A stretch of 64,000 nt of DNA from Roseiarcus sp963721905 (GTDB taxonomy: Bacteria; Pseudomonadota; Alphaproteobacteria; Rhizobiales; Beijerinckiaceae): contig CAVRMF010000008.1 in NCBI GenBank assembly GCA_963721905.1, positions 532,669 through 596,668 on the forward strand. The letters run 5' to 3'. Position numbers and translations under genes: made by a program. The notes under the pieces were generated by a model that searched no databases, was not told where the DNA came from, and saw only the letters and a list, made by a program, of their open reading frames with translations. Position 1 is the first letter of the stretch. Every line of letters begins with the position of its first letter. Below, one piece after another: positions 1 to 9,394 of the stretch.

Positions 1-1
1 C

Positions 2-3000
2 GGCGCGGAGGTCAAGGAGCGGCTGCACCTGGTCAAACAGATCGGGCGCGAGGCGGCCGAATGGGACGACAGCGGCCGCAACAAGGACGGACTGCGCCTG
101 CATGGAGACCGGTTGCGCCGCGCCGCCGCCTACGCCAACGACGGGTGGCTCGTCGACGCAACGGCGACGGATTACATCGCCGCCTGCGACGCGCGCGAGG
201 ACGAAGACCGTCGCCGCGACCAGCAGTTGAAAGACGAGCGGGAACGTGCGGACGCCGCAGAAAAGGCTCGTCAGGACGCGGAACTGAAGGCGGCGCGCCT
301 TCGAGGCCGCTTTTGGATGCTCGCCGTTGGGGCGGTAGTCGTGGCTTTGTCCGTCGTCGGCTTGCGGTGGTGGTCCGAATACGAGGAGGTCTTCGCCCAG
401 AGACTTGCGATGGATGCCGAGGACGAATCCGCAGGTGATCCGCAGCTTGGCTTGCTGCTGGCCCTCGAAGGCGCGCGTCATGACCAGTCAAGGGGCGGTG
501 TCTTGGAGCGCGGCGTGGAGCGAGCGCTCCACTCCGCAGTTCGCGGCAACTCCGTAGTCGCATCTGTCACCCCTATTGGGGACGCTCATTTTACTGCCAG
601 CGCGTTGTCCCCGGATGCGAGTCTCCTTGTTACGGGCGATTCGTACGGCGGAATCATACTGTGGAACGTAGCGACCAGCGAGCCGCGCGAAGCACTCTTC
701 GAACACGTTGACGAGATAAGAGTGATTGCTTTCAGTCCCGACGGTCGGACCATGGCTAGTGGCGGCGACGACGGCAGAGTGGTCGTGTGGGACGTCGCCG
801 GCGACAAGAAGGCCCGCATCTTCGGCGCCGACCTAAGCGGCGTCAACGGCCTCGCCTTCAGCCGTCCCGACGGCCGGTTGCTTGCGAGCGCGACGGCCGA
901 CGAACTCGTTCACATATGGAACACAGAGACCGGCGATCTTCAGAGGACGTTGAGCGGCCATTTCGGAGGCGTCAAGGCTCTCGCGTTTGGGCGCGACGAA
1001 CATCAACTCGTCACGGCCGGAGACGACGGCCGAGTCATCATGTGGGACGCTGGCGACGGGCGCCTCTTGGATTCGCGACCAGTGTTTGAGGCGTTGGATC
1101 AAACGCGGCCAGTGAGGGACCTCTTCGACGTCGATATCTCGGCCGACGGCGCACGCCTCGCGGTCGCCGAGGGAACCAATGTGACGGTATGGGATACAGC
1201 AACGCATGGGCGGCTGTTCACTGTCCGCGGTCACACGAATTCGGTATTTCGGGCCCGGTTCAGCGGCGATGGAAGACACATCGTGACGACAAGCTACGAC
1301 GGCACCGTCCGAGTCTGGCGGCTACCCCAATCGGACGCAACGGGTCCACAAGAAATTCGGGAGACGGAGCGCTTTTTTGCCAAAGACTCGCTCGGGTTCG
1401 AAAGCGTTGCTCTCGCTCAGGGCGCAGATGGCGAGGTGCTGGCCGCGACATCGTTTGAAGGTAAATCGACCACGGTGTGGCGCTTGCCGGGAGGCGGCGA
1501 GAGGTTGGCCGTGGCCGCTCACGAAAAGCCGATCGAAGGGGTCGCCTTCAACCCGGCCGGGACGGCGATCGCGACCACCGGCGGTCGTGACGGGCTGAGG
1601 CTTTGGGATCTGTCAGGCAAGCGCCTGAAGGACTTTGACCCAGGTTTCGCGGGGGCGGTGGCCTATGGTCCTGATGGCTCCCTGGCTGTAAGCAATGGGA
1701 ATGAGGTGCTGGTTTGGCCTGCGGACAACACCAGCACGCCAAAACGGCTGGACGCCAAGTCGATCGCAGACCTCGCTTTCAGCCCCGATGGAAACAGCCT
1801 TGCGGCGGCAAGCATAGACGGGTCGGCCACTGTCTGGAAACTTTCGTCGTCCGCTCAGCCTCTCTCACTTCCGGGAGATCGAAAGCTCTATGCCATAGCC
1901 TTTAGCCCTGATGGCTCAGTCATTGCGACCGGAGACGAAGACGGCACGATCAAGCTCTGGGCTGCCGGGTCAGGAAAACCCCTCGGGCGCCAGCTTGAGC
2001 CGGATGGCGAGCACCATCATTTGCTGCGCATTCGCTCCCTGGCGTTCGGTCCGGACGGCAAGTTGGTGAGCGCGGGCATGGACAAGACCTTGAAGATCTG
2101 GAACCCTGCTGATGGCAAGCTCATTGCCGCTCTGTCGACGAAGGGCGTCATCAATTCCCTCGCGATCCATGACGGGCGACTGGCGACAGCCTCCGACGAC
2201 GAAATCCGCATTTGGGACCTCGCCTCTCTCAGGGCGCTCTCGACGTTGACGAGACCCGGCGACGGGGCGCTGAGCGTGGCTTTCAGCCCCGACGGCCGTT
2301 ACCTGGCTGCAGGCGACGAAAATGGCGTGATGCGAGTCTACGCCATGCGCGGACAGGACCTGGTCGCCCTGGCAAATGATCGCCTTCATCAGGCCTGGAG
2401 CGCAGATCTGTGCGACCGGTACATCAGGTCCACTGACCAATGGCTCAGTCAGTTTATCAGGGCCTGCCCGAAATCAGCATTTTCCTTGCTCGTCGAGGCG
2501 AACGAGAAACTGAGCGATTTGGAGTTTGATGCCGGCGAACGGCTATTTCGCAAGGCCATGGAAGGCCGCACCAACGCCGTCGACATTGACGCCGACATGA
2601 AGCTCCGTCGCGCCATGGGATTCGTTTGGGGCGCGGACGCCACGCTTGAAAGCCCTGACAATATGGCCAACCTCTGGAAGGGGTTGGCCGAGTCGCCAGA
2701 GAAGGCAGCACGCCTGATGCTGGATCGAGCACAACAAGAATCGTCAGATGTGGCGCTCGATCCCGAAGCCAGAATGCGAGACATTGCCGCTTACCAGTCC
2801 GTCAAGCAGGCGCGGAACGACCTCGTCGATAAGCCCGATGCAGCTGTCGCGGCGCTTGGGCAGGCGCGCGACGATGGTTGGAGCCTGACCGAACCCTTGG
2901 TCGCGACCAGGGAGACTGGGCTTCTTCGTCTGGTTGCCAGCGCGTGGAGCGCTTTGAAGGAGGGTCCGTTTCCGATGTCAGCGGATGACGCCGAGAAATA

Positions 3001-3901
3001 CGCGGAGCCGATCAGCCAGGCGGCAGCTCTCGTTCCGAACATCGGTCCCGCATACGAGGTCCTCGCTCTTCTTGAAATCTCGAAGCCTGACAACGTTGCG
3101 GTCGATCAGCATATGCGCAAGGCGGCAGAACTCGAGTCGAGCGTCGAACCTCTGGTGTCTCTTGCGCAGTTGTTGGATGCCGACAATCCGAAGGAGGCCA
3201 AGACGATCGCACAAAAGGTCGTGAAGCTCGATCCTGAATCGGACGACGGGTGGCTCGAACTCGCCAGGGCCGCGGCCGGCTTGGCTTTGAACGAGAACGA
3301 ATTGGAGGAGGCCCAGAAAGAATGGGAGGAGGCGGCGTCCGCCTTTGACCATGTCTCGCCGGCTGCGGAGAGCTATGCGCAAGCGCTGAACTACGCGGCA
3401 AGCATCCACTTCGACAAATTGAACGACGAAATGGGCGCCTACGACCGGTTGACCCGCAGCCTGCTGGCGGCGCCCAATGACCTATCCGTGGTCAGCGACT
3501 ATGCCGAGCTGGCGCTTGCGTTGGGGATGCTGGACAGGGCCAGATTGACCGCGACCCACGCGTTTGATCTGCCCGAGGTGGACAAACCGGAAAATGCGGA
3601 GGTTCGTCTGGCCTTGAGTTTCATTCTACTCAGGGCGGAGGCCGAGGGTGGCGATCGAGAGCATGCGCTAAACGAGCTCGAACGACTGCAGGAAGAAATC
3701 AAAGCGGCCGCCGCCGTCAACGAGAAGAGAAGCAGCTGGACATATGGGGGCACCCGACAAGCCCTTGAAAGAATGGAAAAGAACGAGCCGACTCCGCTCA
3801 GCAAAGCCCTCATCGAAGTGCTCGACTTTGTCGAGAGCAAGGGGACAAAAGGCTCGCTCGACGACATGCGTCAGTTGCTCGCGTCGCCTAACCCAGGCTG
3901 A
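2..3901 (+). CDS. nSTAND-type WD40 repeat protein, 3' part
   Basis: The frame is open from the left edge, so at least 1,299 residues of a larger protein are present and the N-terminus lies outside the window. A charged coiled stretch is followed by one membrane segment (bases about 310-365, residues FWMLAVGAVVVALSVVGL). Next comes the 'PQLGLLLALEGAR' linker typical of nSTAND1-WD40 proteins. I count about 14 WD40 repeats (repeated AFSPDG...VWD patterns), enough for two seven-bladed propellers. From about base 2,400 there is a helical, TPR-like tail. In this family an upstream P-loop STAND domain and an effector domain are usual; neither can be seen here. A sensing or defence role is family-level inference. 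The gene runs convergently into the LysE-type gene with 15 bases between them. Confidence 0.85.
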   Translation, partial: GAEVKERLHLVKQIGREAAEWDDSGRNKDGLRLHGDRLRRAAAYANDGWLVDATATDYIAACDAREDEDRRRDQQLKDERERADAAEKARQDAELKAARLRGRFWMLAVGAVVVALSVVGLRWWSEYEEVFAQRLAMDAEDESAGDPQLGLLLALEGARHDQSRGGVLERGVERALHSAVRGNSVVASVTPIGDAHFTASALSPDASLLVTGDSYGGIILWNVATSEPREALFEHVDEIRVIAFSPDGRTMASGGDDGRVVVWDVAGDKKARIFGADLSGVNGLAFSRPDGRLLASATADELVHIWNTETGDLQRTLSGHFGGVKALAFGRDEHQLVTAGDDGRVIMWDAGDGRLLDSRPVFEALDQTRPVRDLFDVDISADGARLAVAEGTNVTVWDTATHGRLFTVRGHTNSVFRARFSGDGRHIVTTSYDGTVRVWRLPQSDATGPQEIRETERFFAKDSLGFESVALAQGADGEVLAATSFEGKSTTVWRLPGGGERLAVAAHEKPIEGVAFNPAGTAIATTGGRDGLRLWDLSGKRLKDFDPGFAGAVAYGPDGSLAVSNGNEVLVWPADNTSTPKRLDAKSIADLAFSPDGNSLAAASIDGSATVWKLSSSAQPLSLPGDRKLYAIAFSPDGSVIATGDEDGTIKLWAAGSGKPLGRQLEPDGEHHHLLRIRSLAFGPDGKLVSAGMDKTLKIWNPADGKLIAALSTKGVINSLAIHDGRLATASDDEIRIWDLASLRALSTLTRPGDGALSVAFSPDGRYLAAGDENGVMRVYAMRGQDLVALANDRLHQAWSADLCDRYIRSTDQWLSQFIRACPKSAFSLLVEANEKLSDLEFDAGERLFRKAMEGRTNAVDIDADMKLRRAMGFVWGADATLESPDNMANLWKGLAESPEKAARLMLDRAQQESSDVALDPEARMRDIAAYQSVKQARNDLVDKPDAAVAALGQARDDGWSLTEPLVATRETGLLRLVASAWSALKEGPFPMSADDAEKYAEPISQAAALVPNIGPAYEVLALLEISKPDNVAVDQHMRKAAELESSVEPLVSLAQLLDADNPKEAKTIAQKVVKLDPESDDGWLELARAAAGLALNENELEEAQKEWEEAASAFDHVSPAAESYAQALNYAASIHFDKLNDEMGAYDRLTRSLLAAPNDLSVVSDYAELALALGMLDRARLTATHAFDLPEVDKPENAEVRLALSFILLRAEAEGGDREHALNELERLQEEIKAAAAVNEKRSSWTYGGTRQALERMEKNEPTPLSKALIEVLDFVESKGTKGSLDDMRQLLASPNPG

Positions 3902-3916
3902 AGCTGGGGGCCGCCC

Positions 3917-4555
3917 TCACGCCGTCCGGCGCATTGCGCTTCCCGCCGCGTCGGCGATCGAGCGGGCGCCGAAGAGGATGAAGATCAGGCCGACCGCCCT
4001 TGTCACCGCGACACCGTGGGTCAGAAAGAACCTTCTCACCGCCGGAAGGCCGGCCATAAAGATCAGTACTGCATCTGCGAGCAGGAAACCTGCGAAGGCC
4101 GCGGCGAACATCTGCGGCGCGTCGGCGGCTTTCAGCGCGCCGATATAGGGCGCGACGATCGCCGAGAACATCGCGAGCGCCACCGGATAGGCCTTCGGAT
4201 TGGTGAGGCCGAAGGCCATGCCGGTCGCGAGCGGCCGGGCTGCGCCGATCGTGCGGGGAGGGGCGTCCTTGCGGGTCATGACCGCGCGAACGCCGAGATA
4301 GACGAGATAGAGGCCGCAGCCGAAGCCGAGCAGTTCGAAAAGCGTCGGGCCGATCCGGTTCGCCCCGACGATCGCGGCGACCGCGAGCGCGCCCCAGGTC
4401 ACGTCGCCGACAAGATGGCCGCAGATGAACTTGGCGCCGGCAGCGCGCCCGCGCGAGGCCGCAAGGGTGAAGAGCGCAAGAAACGCCGGCCCCGGGGAGA
4501 CGACATAGAGAAAGGCCGCGATGAGAGTGGCTGCGAGAATTTGTGGGTCGGTCAT
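3917..4555 (-). CDS. LysE/RhtB-family amino acid exporter
   Basis: This 212-residue membrane protein has about six hydrophobic segments. Its N-terminus carries the family signature around SPGPAFLALFTLAASRG (residues about 20-36), followed by FICGHLVGD. Members export amino acids or homoserine-type metabolites from the cytoplasm, but the substrate cannot be told from sequence. The length is normal for the family (about 200-215). It is a single gene in tail-to-tail orientation with the WD40 gene. Its upstream side abuts a palindromic repeat element starting about 20 bases before the start codon, so its promoter probably lies within or beyond that repeat. Confidence 0.85.
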   Translation of the reverse strand: MTDPQILAATLIAAFLYVVSPGPAFLALFTLAASRGRAAGAKFICGHLVGDVTWGALAVAAIVGANRIGPTLFELLGFGCGLYLVYLGVRAVMTRKDAPPRTIGAARPLATGMAFGLTNPKAYPVALAMFSAIVAPYIGALKAADAPQMFAAAFAGFLLADAVLIFMAGLPAVRRFFLTHGVAVTRAVGLIFILFGARSIADAAGSAMRRTA

Positions 4556-4576
4556 GCCTGGGTCTCGTTGGTGGAC

Positions 4577-4784
4577 CCTTCTCCGCGAAGCGGGGAAGGT
4601 GGCGCGTAGCGCCGGATGGGGTGTGGCCCACCACGCCTGGACCCAAGCCGGATTGCACGACCGTCACCGCGAACTTCCATCGAGTCATTCCTGCTTTCCG
4701 CACCCGATCTGGCCGCATAGCCCGTCGTAAGACGGGCGTCTTTCGACGGGCTATGGGGCCACCTTCCCCGCTTCGCGGAGAAGG
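4577..4784. repeat. Palindromic repeat element A
   Basis: About 210 bases bounded by a long inverted repeat. The left arm at 4577-4602 (CCCTTCTCCGCGAAGCGGGG and on) is mirrored at 4759-4784. Inside is a second hairpin with arms AGCCCGTCG and CGACGGGCT, and a core of about 65 bases (4650-4712) that is nearly identical in element B. The strong palindromes and copy number fit a non-autonomous, chromosomally amplified repeat of the REP/MITE type. No gene is visible inside it. Confidence 0.85.
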
Positions 4785-4792
4785 AGTGGTCG

Positions 4793-5158
4793 TCATGGCT
4801 CCCGAAGCGCGGCGCGAATGCGTTCGATGACGATCGGCAATCCGCCGATGACGAGCTCATCCGGAAATCTTAGCATGCGAAAGCCCGCGCGCCGAAACCA
4901 TGCATCTCTGTCGGCATCCTTGATTTTCGCCTCCGCCGTCTCGTGCGTCCGGCCGTCCGCTTCGACAACGATCTTTCGGGCAAGACAAACGAAATCCGCG
5001 AAGTAGGGGCCAATCGGTGTTTGCCTGCGAAAGTCGAAACCGTCGAGCCGATGATTGCGCACCGCGCGCCAAAGCATCGTCTCCGCCCTCGTCATTTCGC
5101 GACGTTGAGCCCGAGCGAACTTGCGCGAGGACTGTCGAAAACGCGGCGGCTCATCCAT
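4793..5158 (-). CDS. DUF559 endonuclease-like protein
   Basis: The 121-residue product has the DUF559/Vsr-like nuclease fold signature. An arginine-rich N-terminus leads into 'TRAETMLWRAVRNHRLDGFDFRRQTPIG', then 'YFADFVCLARKIVVEADGRTH' with the acidic active-site pattern (D in FADFVC, E-x-D in VEADG), then the 'DAWFRRAGFRMLRF' helix. These proteins resemble very-short-patch-repair and restriction-type endonucleases, but their biological job is mostly unknown. The length matches the family (about 115-130). The gene sits alone, with palindromic repeat elements immediately on both sides, and its last codons nearly touch element A. That placement suggests possible mobility together with the repeats (inference). 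Confidence 0.85.
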   Translation of the reverse strand: MDEPPRFRQSSRKFARAQRREMTRAETMLWRAVRNHRLDGFDFRRQTPIGPYFADFVCLARKIVVEADGRTHETAEAKIKDADRDAWFRRAGFRMLRFPDELVIGGLPIVIERIRAALREP

Positions 5159-5188
5159 CTCGGCTACCCATCACGATCGAGGCGAGAT

Positions 5189-5401
5189 CCCTTCCCCAAG
5201 TCGGCTGGGGAAGGTGGCGCCATAGGGCGTCGACAGACGCCCGTCTTTCGACGGGCTATTGCGCCGGATGGGATCTGGCCCGCTACGTCTGAACTCAGGT
5301 CGGATTGCACGACCGTTACCGCGAACTTCCATCGACTCGTTCCTGCTTTCCACACCCCATCCGGCCCTTCGGGCCACCTTCCCCGCTTCGCGGAGAAGGG
5401 G
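5189..5401. repeat. Palindromic repeat element B
   Basis: A second copy of the element A family. It starts with CCTTCCCCAAGTCGGCTGGG (5189 on), has the hairpin with GCCCGTC/GACGGGC arms near 5240, and shares the core CGGATTGCACGACCGT (5306 on) with element A. It ends with the CCACCTTCCCCGCTTCGCGG arm. The order of the internal modules differs from A, as if built from swappable palindromes. It lies between the DUF559 gene and the end of mutS. Confidence 0.85.
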
Positions 5402-5417
5402 GCTGCGACTCGCGGAA

Positions 5418-8105
5418 TCACCCTTTCTCCTCAAGAAGCCGCTTCAGCTCATAAAGCGCGGCGTGGGCGTCGCGCGGGCTTAGGGCGTCGGGATCGAGCG
5501 CTTGAAGCGTCTCGCGCAGCGGGTCGGGCGCGGGCGCTTGAGGCGGGGGCTCGTAGGAGAAGAGCGGCAGCACATCGAGCGTGCCGCTCGGCCGCGAGGC
5601 TTCGAGATCGGCGAGCACCTTGCGTGCCCGCTTGATGACGCTAGCCGGAAGCCCGGCGAGCTTGGCGACCTGGATGCCGTAGGAGCGGTCGGCGGCGCCG
5701 GCGACGACCTCGTGCAGGAAGACGAGGCTGCCCTTGAATTCGCTGACCCTCATGGTGAGGTTGACGAGACGCGGCAGGGTTTGGGAAAGCCCGGTCAGTT
5801 CGTGGAAATGGGTCGCGAACAGCGCGCGCGAGCGGTTGACGGCGTTGAGATGCTCGACGCAGGCGTAGGCGATCGAGAGGCCGTCGAAGGTCGCCGTGCC
5901 GCGGCCGATCTCGTCGAGGATGACGAGCGAGCGGTGGGTGGCCTGATTGAGGATGGCCGCCGTCTCGACCATCTCGACCATGAAGGTCGAGCGGCCGCGC
6001 GCCAGATCGTCCGCCGCGCCGACGCGGGAGAAGAGGCGGTCGACGATGCCGATATGGGCGCGGGCCGCGGGCACGTAGGAGCCCATCTGCGCAATCAGCG
6101 CGATCAGCGCGTTCTGCCTGAGATAAGTCGATTTGCCCGCCATGTTCGGCCCGGTGACGACCGCGATGCGTCCGCCTTCGGAGATCTCGCCCGAAAGGTC
6201 GCAGTCGTTGGCGACGAAGGGCTCACCTGCGGCTTTGAGCGCCGCCTCGACCACCGGATGTCGGCCGCCCTCGATTGTGAACGCGAGCGAAGCGTCGACG
6301 AGCGGCCGGGTCCAGTTGCGCTTGACAGCGAGTTCGGCGAGCCCTGCTGCGACGTCGATCCCGGCGAGCGCCGCGCCGAAGCCGCGGAGAACCTCGGCCT
6401 TTGCGAGACAGGACTCGCGAAGGCGCTCGAAGATGCCGAGCTCGAGCTTGAGCGCGCGGTCGGCCGCGGAGGCGATCCGCGCCTCGAGGTCGACCAGCGC
6501 GCTGGTGGTGAAGCGCATGGCGCCGGCCATGGTCTGGCGATGGATGAAGGTCGCGTTGAGCGGGGGCTTCAAGAGCTGCTCGCCCTGCGCCTGCGGCGTC
6601 TCGATAAAATAGCCGAGGACATTGTTGTGCTTGATCTTAAGCTGCCGGATGCCCGCCTCTTCTGCGTAAGAGGCCTGCATCTCGGCGATCACGCGGCGGC
6701 TCTCGTCGCGAAGCGCGCGGGCCTCGTCGAGCGGCCCGGACGCGCCCGCACGCACGAAGCCGCCGTCGCGCCTGAGGAGCGGCAGATCCTCGGCGAGGGC
6801 GCCTCCGAGATCGCGTTCAAGCGCGCCGCAATCCGCGCTGAGTTGCACTTGGAAGCGCATGAGTTCGGGCGGAAGACTGTCTTCTCCTTCGAGGATGCGC
6901 GCGAGCGCTGTGGCCGCCGCGACGCCGTCGCGGATCGCGGCGAGGTCGCGTGGGCCGCCGCGGTCGAGGCTGAGCCTCGACAGCGCGCGAAGGAAGTCGG
7001 GCGGGCGCGCCAGTTCGCGGCGCACCGCCTCGCGGATCGGCGCCGCCTCGACGAGAAAACCGATCGCGTCGAGCCGTTCGCTGATCGCCGCGGCATCGGT
7101 CAGCGGGCTCGCAAGGCGCTCGGCGAGAAGCCGTGCGCCGGCTGGCGTCACGGTGAGGTCGATCGTCGCCAGGAGCGAGCCCTCGCGCGCGCCGCTTAAG
7201 GTTCGGGTGAGCTCGAGATTGGCGCGCGTCGCGGGGTCGATTTCGAGGCTCGCGCCGCGCGCGCGCCGCGTCGGCGGCGACAGCGCCGGCCTCGCCTCGA
7301 ACTGGGTGCGCTTGACGTAGGCGAGCGCGAGCGCGGCGGCGGCGGTCTCGGCGCGGGTGAACGCGCCGAAGCCATCGAGCGTCTCGACCCCATAGAATTC
7401 GCAGACCCGGCGCTCGGCCGCGGCGCCATCGCCCGCCTCGCGCGCAAGCGGTGTCGCGGGCACGCGCATCTCGGCGATCATGCGCCGAAACGGCGGCTCG
7501 TCATAGACCGTTTGCGCGGCGACGATCTCGCTCGGCTCAAGGCGCGCCAGCTCCGCGGCGAGCCCGGCCTCGTCCGCCTCGAGGAGCGAAAACGCGCCGG
7601 TCGACAGGTCGAGCGCCGCGAGGCCGTAAGTCCAGCGCGCATCGCTGGCGTGGATCCTCTGCACCGCCACCAGCAGGCGCGCGCGGCCCGGCTCGAGCAG
7701 CCGCTCCTCGGTGATGGTGCCCGGCGTGACCAGCCGGATCACCTCGCGCTTGACGACCGATTTGGCGCCGCGCTTCTTCGCCTCCGCCGGGTCCTCGATC
7801 TGCTCGCAGACGGCGACGCGGTGGCCGAGCGCGATGAGGCGGTTGAGATAGTCATCGGCGCGCTCGACCGGCACGCCGCACATGCGGATGTCTTCGCCCT
7901 CGTGCTTGCCGCGCTTCGTCAGCACGATGCCGAGAGCGCGGCTCGCGACCTCTGCGTCAGCGAAGAAAAGCTCGTAGAAGTCGCCCATCCGGTAGAACAG
8001 CAGGCAGTCCGGATTGGCGGCCTTGATTTCGAGATACTGCGCCATCATCGGCGTCGGGCGCGACGCAGCGATGTCCGGATCGATATTGGCGCGCAAGACG
8101 TCCAT
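5418..8105 (-). CDS. mutS: DNA mismatch repair protein MutS
   Basis: The 895-residue protein recognises base mismatches and starts methyl-directed repair. The N-terminal mismatch-binding domain has the Phe-x-Glu motif within MGDFYELFF. The connector and lever domains follow. The C-terminal ATPase carries Walker A GPNMAGKST, the signature block ending DEIGRGTATFDG, and the helix-turn-helix 'GIQVAKLAGLPASVIKRA'. I chose the ATG at 8105, which gives MDVLRANIDPD. An earlier in-frame start would add an unlikely Cys/Pro-rich leader. The length is close to other alphaproteobacterial MutS. No partner mutL is visible. Large open frames on the opposite strand here are codon-bias shadows. Confidence 0.97.
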   Translation of the reverse strand: MDVLRANIDPDIAASRPTPMMAQYLEIKAANPDCLLFYRMGDFYELFFADAEVASRALGIVLTKRGKHEGEDIRMCGVPVERADDYLNRLIALGHRVAVCEQIEDPAEAKKRGAKSVVKREVIRLVTPGTITEERLLEPGRARLLVAVQRIHASDARWTYGLAALDLSTGAFSLLEADEAGLAAELARLEPSEIVAAQTVYDEPPFRRMIAEMRVPATPLAREAGDGAAAERRVCEFYGVETLDGFGAFTRAETAAAALALAYVKRTQFEARPALSPPTRRARGASLEIDPATRANLELTRTLSGAREGSLLATIDLTVTPAGARLLAERLASPLTDAAAISERLDAIGFLVEAAPIREAVRRELARPPDFLRALSRLSLDRGGPRDLAAIRDGVAAATALARILEGEDSLPPELMRFQVQLSADCGALERDLGGALAEDLPLLRRDGGFVRAGASGPLDEARALRDESRRVIAEMQASYAEEAGIRQLKIKHNNVLGYFIETPQAQGEQLLKPPLNATFIHRQTMAGAMRFTTSALVDLEARIASAADRALKLELGIFERLRESCLAKAEVLRGFGAALAGIDVAAGLAELAVKRNWTRPLVDASLAFTIEGGRHPVVEAALKAAGEPFVANDCDLSGEISEGGRIAVVTGPNMAGKSTYLRQNALIALIAQMGSYVPAARAHIGIVDRLFSRVGAADDLARGRSTFMVEMVETAAILNQATHRSLVILDEIGRGTATFDGLSIAYACVEHLNAVNRSRALFATHFHELTGLSQTLPRLVNLTMRVSEFKGSLVFLHEVVAGAADRSYGIQVAKLAGLPASVIKRARKVLADLEASRPSGTLDVLPLFSYEPPPQAPAPDPLRETLQALDPDALSPRDAHAALYELKRLLEEKG

Positions 8106-8181
8106 GGGCGCCAGCGTAGCAGGCCGGCGCGTCGCGCACACGGGGCGAGGGCAGGGATATCCACCCGCAAGCAAGGCCTCG

Positions 8182-9342
8182 TCAGGCCGCCTCGGCCTTC
8201 AGGAGGCGGCGCGCCTTCATGGCCGTCGCCGCCATGGTGTAGCCTCCTTCGGCCCCGTCGACAAAATGGACATGGCCATGCTCGGCGACGGAGGGGACGA
8301 AACAGGTGATCTGTGCGGCTTTCTGCCGGAAGACGCCCCAGTCGGCGAAGTCGTCGGCTGCGACGAGGCGCGCCTCGAGATCGTCGGCGAAGGCGGGCGC
8401 GCAATCGAGCGTCATGCGCAGCCCATCGTCGTATTTGCGGAAATCAGCGTTGGCCGCGACTTCGGCCGCGTAGAGGGCCGCGTCGAAACCGCCGGCCTTC
8501 AGCTTGAACCTGTGGAACGTGAGGCCCACGAGATAGTTCATCGCGGCGGTGAGTCGCGCCCTCGTGCGCGAGACGCCTGAGGCCTTAACCGCTGCGGCCT
8601 CCAGCGCAATCGCCTGGCCGGCGGCGCCGACGCCGAGGCTCTCCACCGTGATCGGCCGCCCGCTTTGCGCGGCAGCGAGCGCCAGTCCGACCACCTCGTC
8701 AACAAGGGCCGGGTAGCGCGGATCGTCGCCGCGCGGCGAGACGATCACCGACAGCACGAGGCCATGTTTCGCCGGCGCGACGCCCCAGCGGCAAGAGAGT
8801 CCGGAAAGGTCGGGAAGCGCGCCCGGCGGGGCAGGGGGCGCCGCGTAGTCTCCGCGTTTCGCGCGCTCCTCGAACCAGCTCAAGCCTCCCCCTGCGAACA
8901 TCGCATAGTTGCAATGTTCGGACACGGCGAAACGCGCGACCCTGACGTCGCGAGCGGCGGCCCGGATGTCGCGGACCGGGATCGTGGCGATGCGCAGGTC
9001 GAGCTCGAATTCCGCGTGCGCGAAGGCCGCCATCGCGGCCAGCGCCCGAGCCGCGGACGGCCCGTCGGACGGCGAAACCGCAAAGCTTGCGCCGTCGCCG
9101 CCGAAGACGAACGGAAACGGGCGCCGTTCGAGCGCGTTGGCGACCGCGGCGATGACGCCCGCGCCAACCATGTTGACGGCCTTATATCGCCCCTCTGCGA
9201 TAGCCTGAGTGGACCCGACGACGTCGGAGAAGCCGATGACCCAGTCGTCGGGCAGCGGACGATAGTTCTTCGCCTTCACCGCGTCGGCGAAATTGTCGAA
9301 GACCGGAAGGGAGCCATAGAAGTCGAACGCGTCGTTGGTCAT
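8182..9342 (-). CDS. DUF3095 family protein
   Basis: A 386-residue protein. It opens with MTNDAFDFYGSLPVFDNFAD, then WVIGFSDVVGSTQAIAEGRYK and PFVFGGDGASF, which is the DUF3095 pattern. The 'SDVVGST' and 'GGDGA' blocks resemble the metal-binding core of class III nucleotide cyclases, so the family is thought to be cyclase-related, but its activity has not been established to my knowledge. The ATG at 9342 was chosen because the family start (TNDAFDFY) follows directly. It is transcribed in the same direction as thiD, 52 bases downstream of it, and may be the last gene of the thiamine transcript; nothing in it suggests a thiamine role. Confidence 0.8.
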   Translation of the reverse strand: MTNDAFDFYGSLPVFDNFADAVKAKNYRPLPDDWVIGFSDVVGSTQAIAEGRYKAVNMVGAGVIAAVANALERRPFPFVFGGDGASFAVSPSDGPSAARALAAMAAFAHAEFELDLRIATIPVRDIRAAARDVRVARFAVSEHCNYAMFAGGGLSWFEERAKRGDYAAPPAPPGALPDLSGLSCRWGVAPAKHGLVLSVIVSPRGDDPRYPALVDEVVGLALAAAQSGRPITVESLGVGAAGQAIALEAAAVKASGVSRTRARLTAAMNYLVGLTFHRFKLKAGGFDAALYAAEVAANADFRKYDDGLRMTLDCAPAFADDLEARLVAADDFADWGVFRQKAAQITCFVPSVAEHGHVHFVDGAEGGYTMAATAMKARRLLKAEAA

Positions 9343-9394
9343 GGGTCTCCCGCCTAAGGGGTCCAAGCTAGCGCAAGGACGGCGCGCAGGAAAA

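Noticed and set aside
5502..7199. 565-residue gene opposite mutS
   Set aside because: It is an antisense shadow of high-GC codons: very Arg/Glu/Ala-rich with no motif, while the opposite strand is certain mutS. The same applies to long plus-strand frames opposite rpoC and rpoB.
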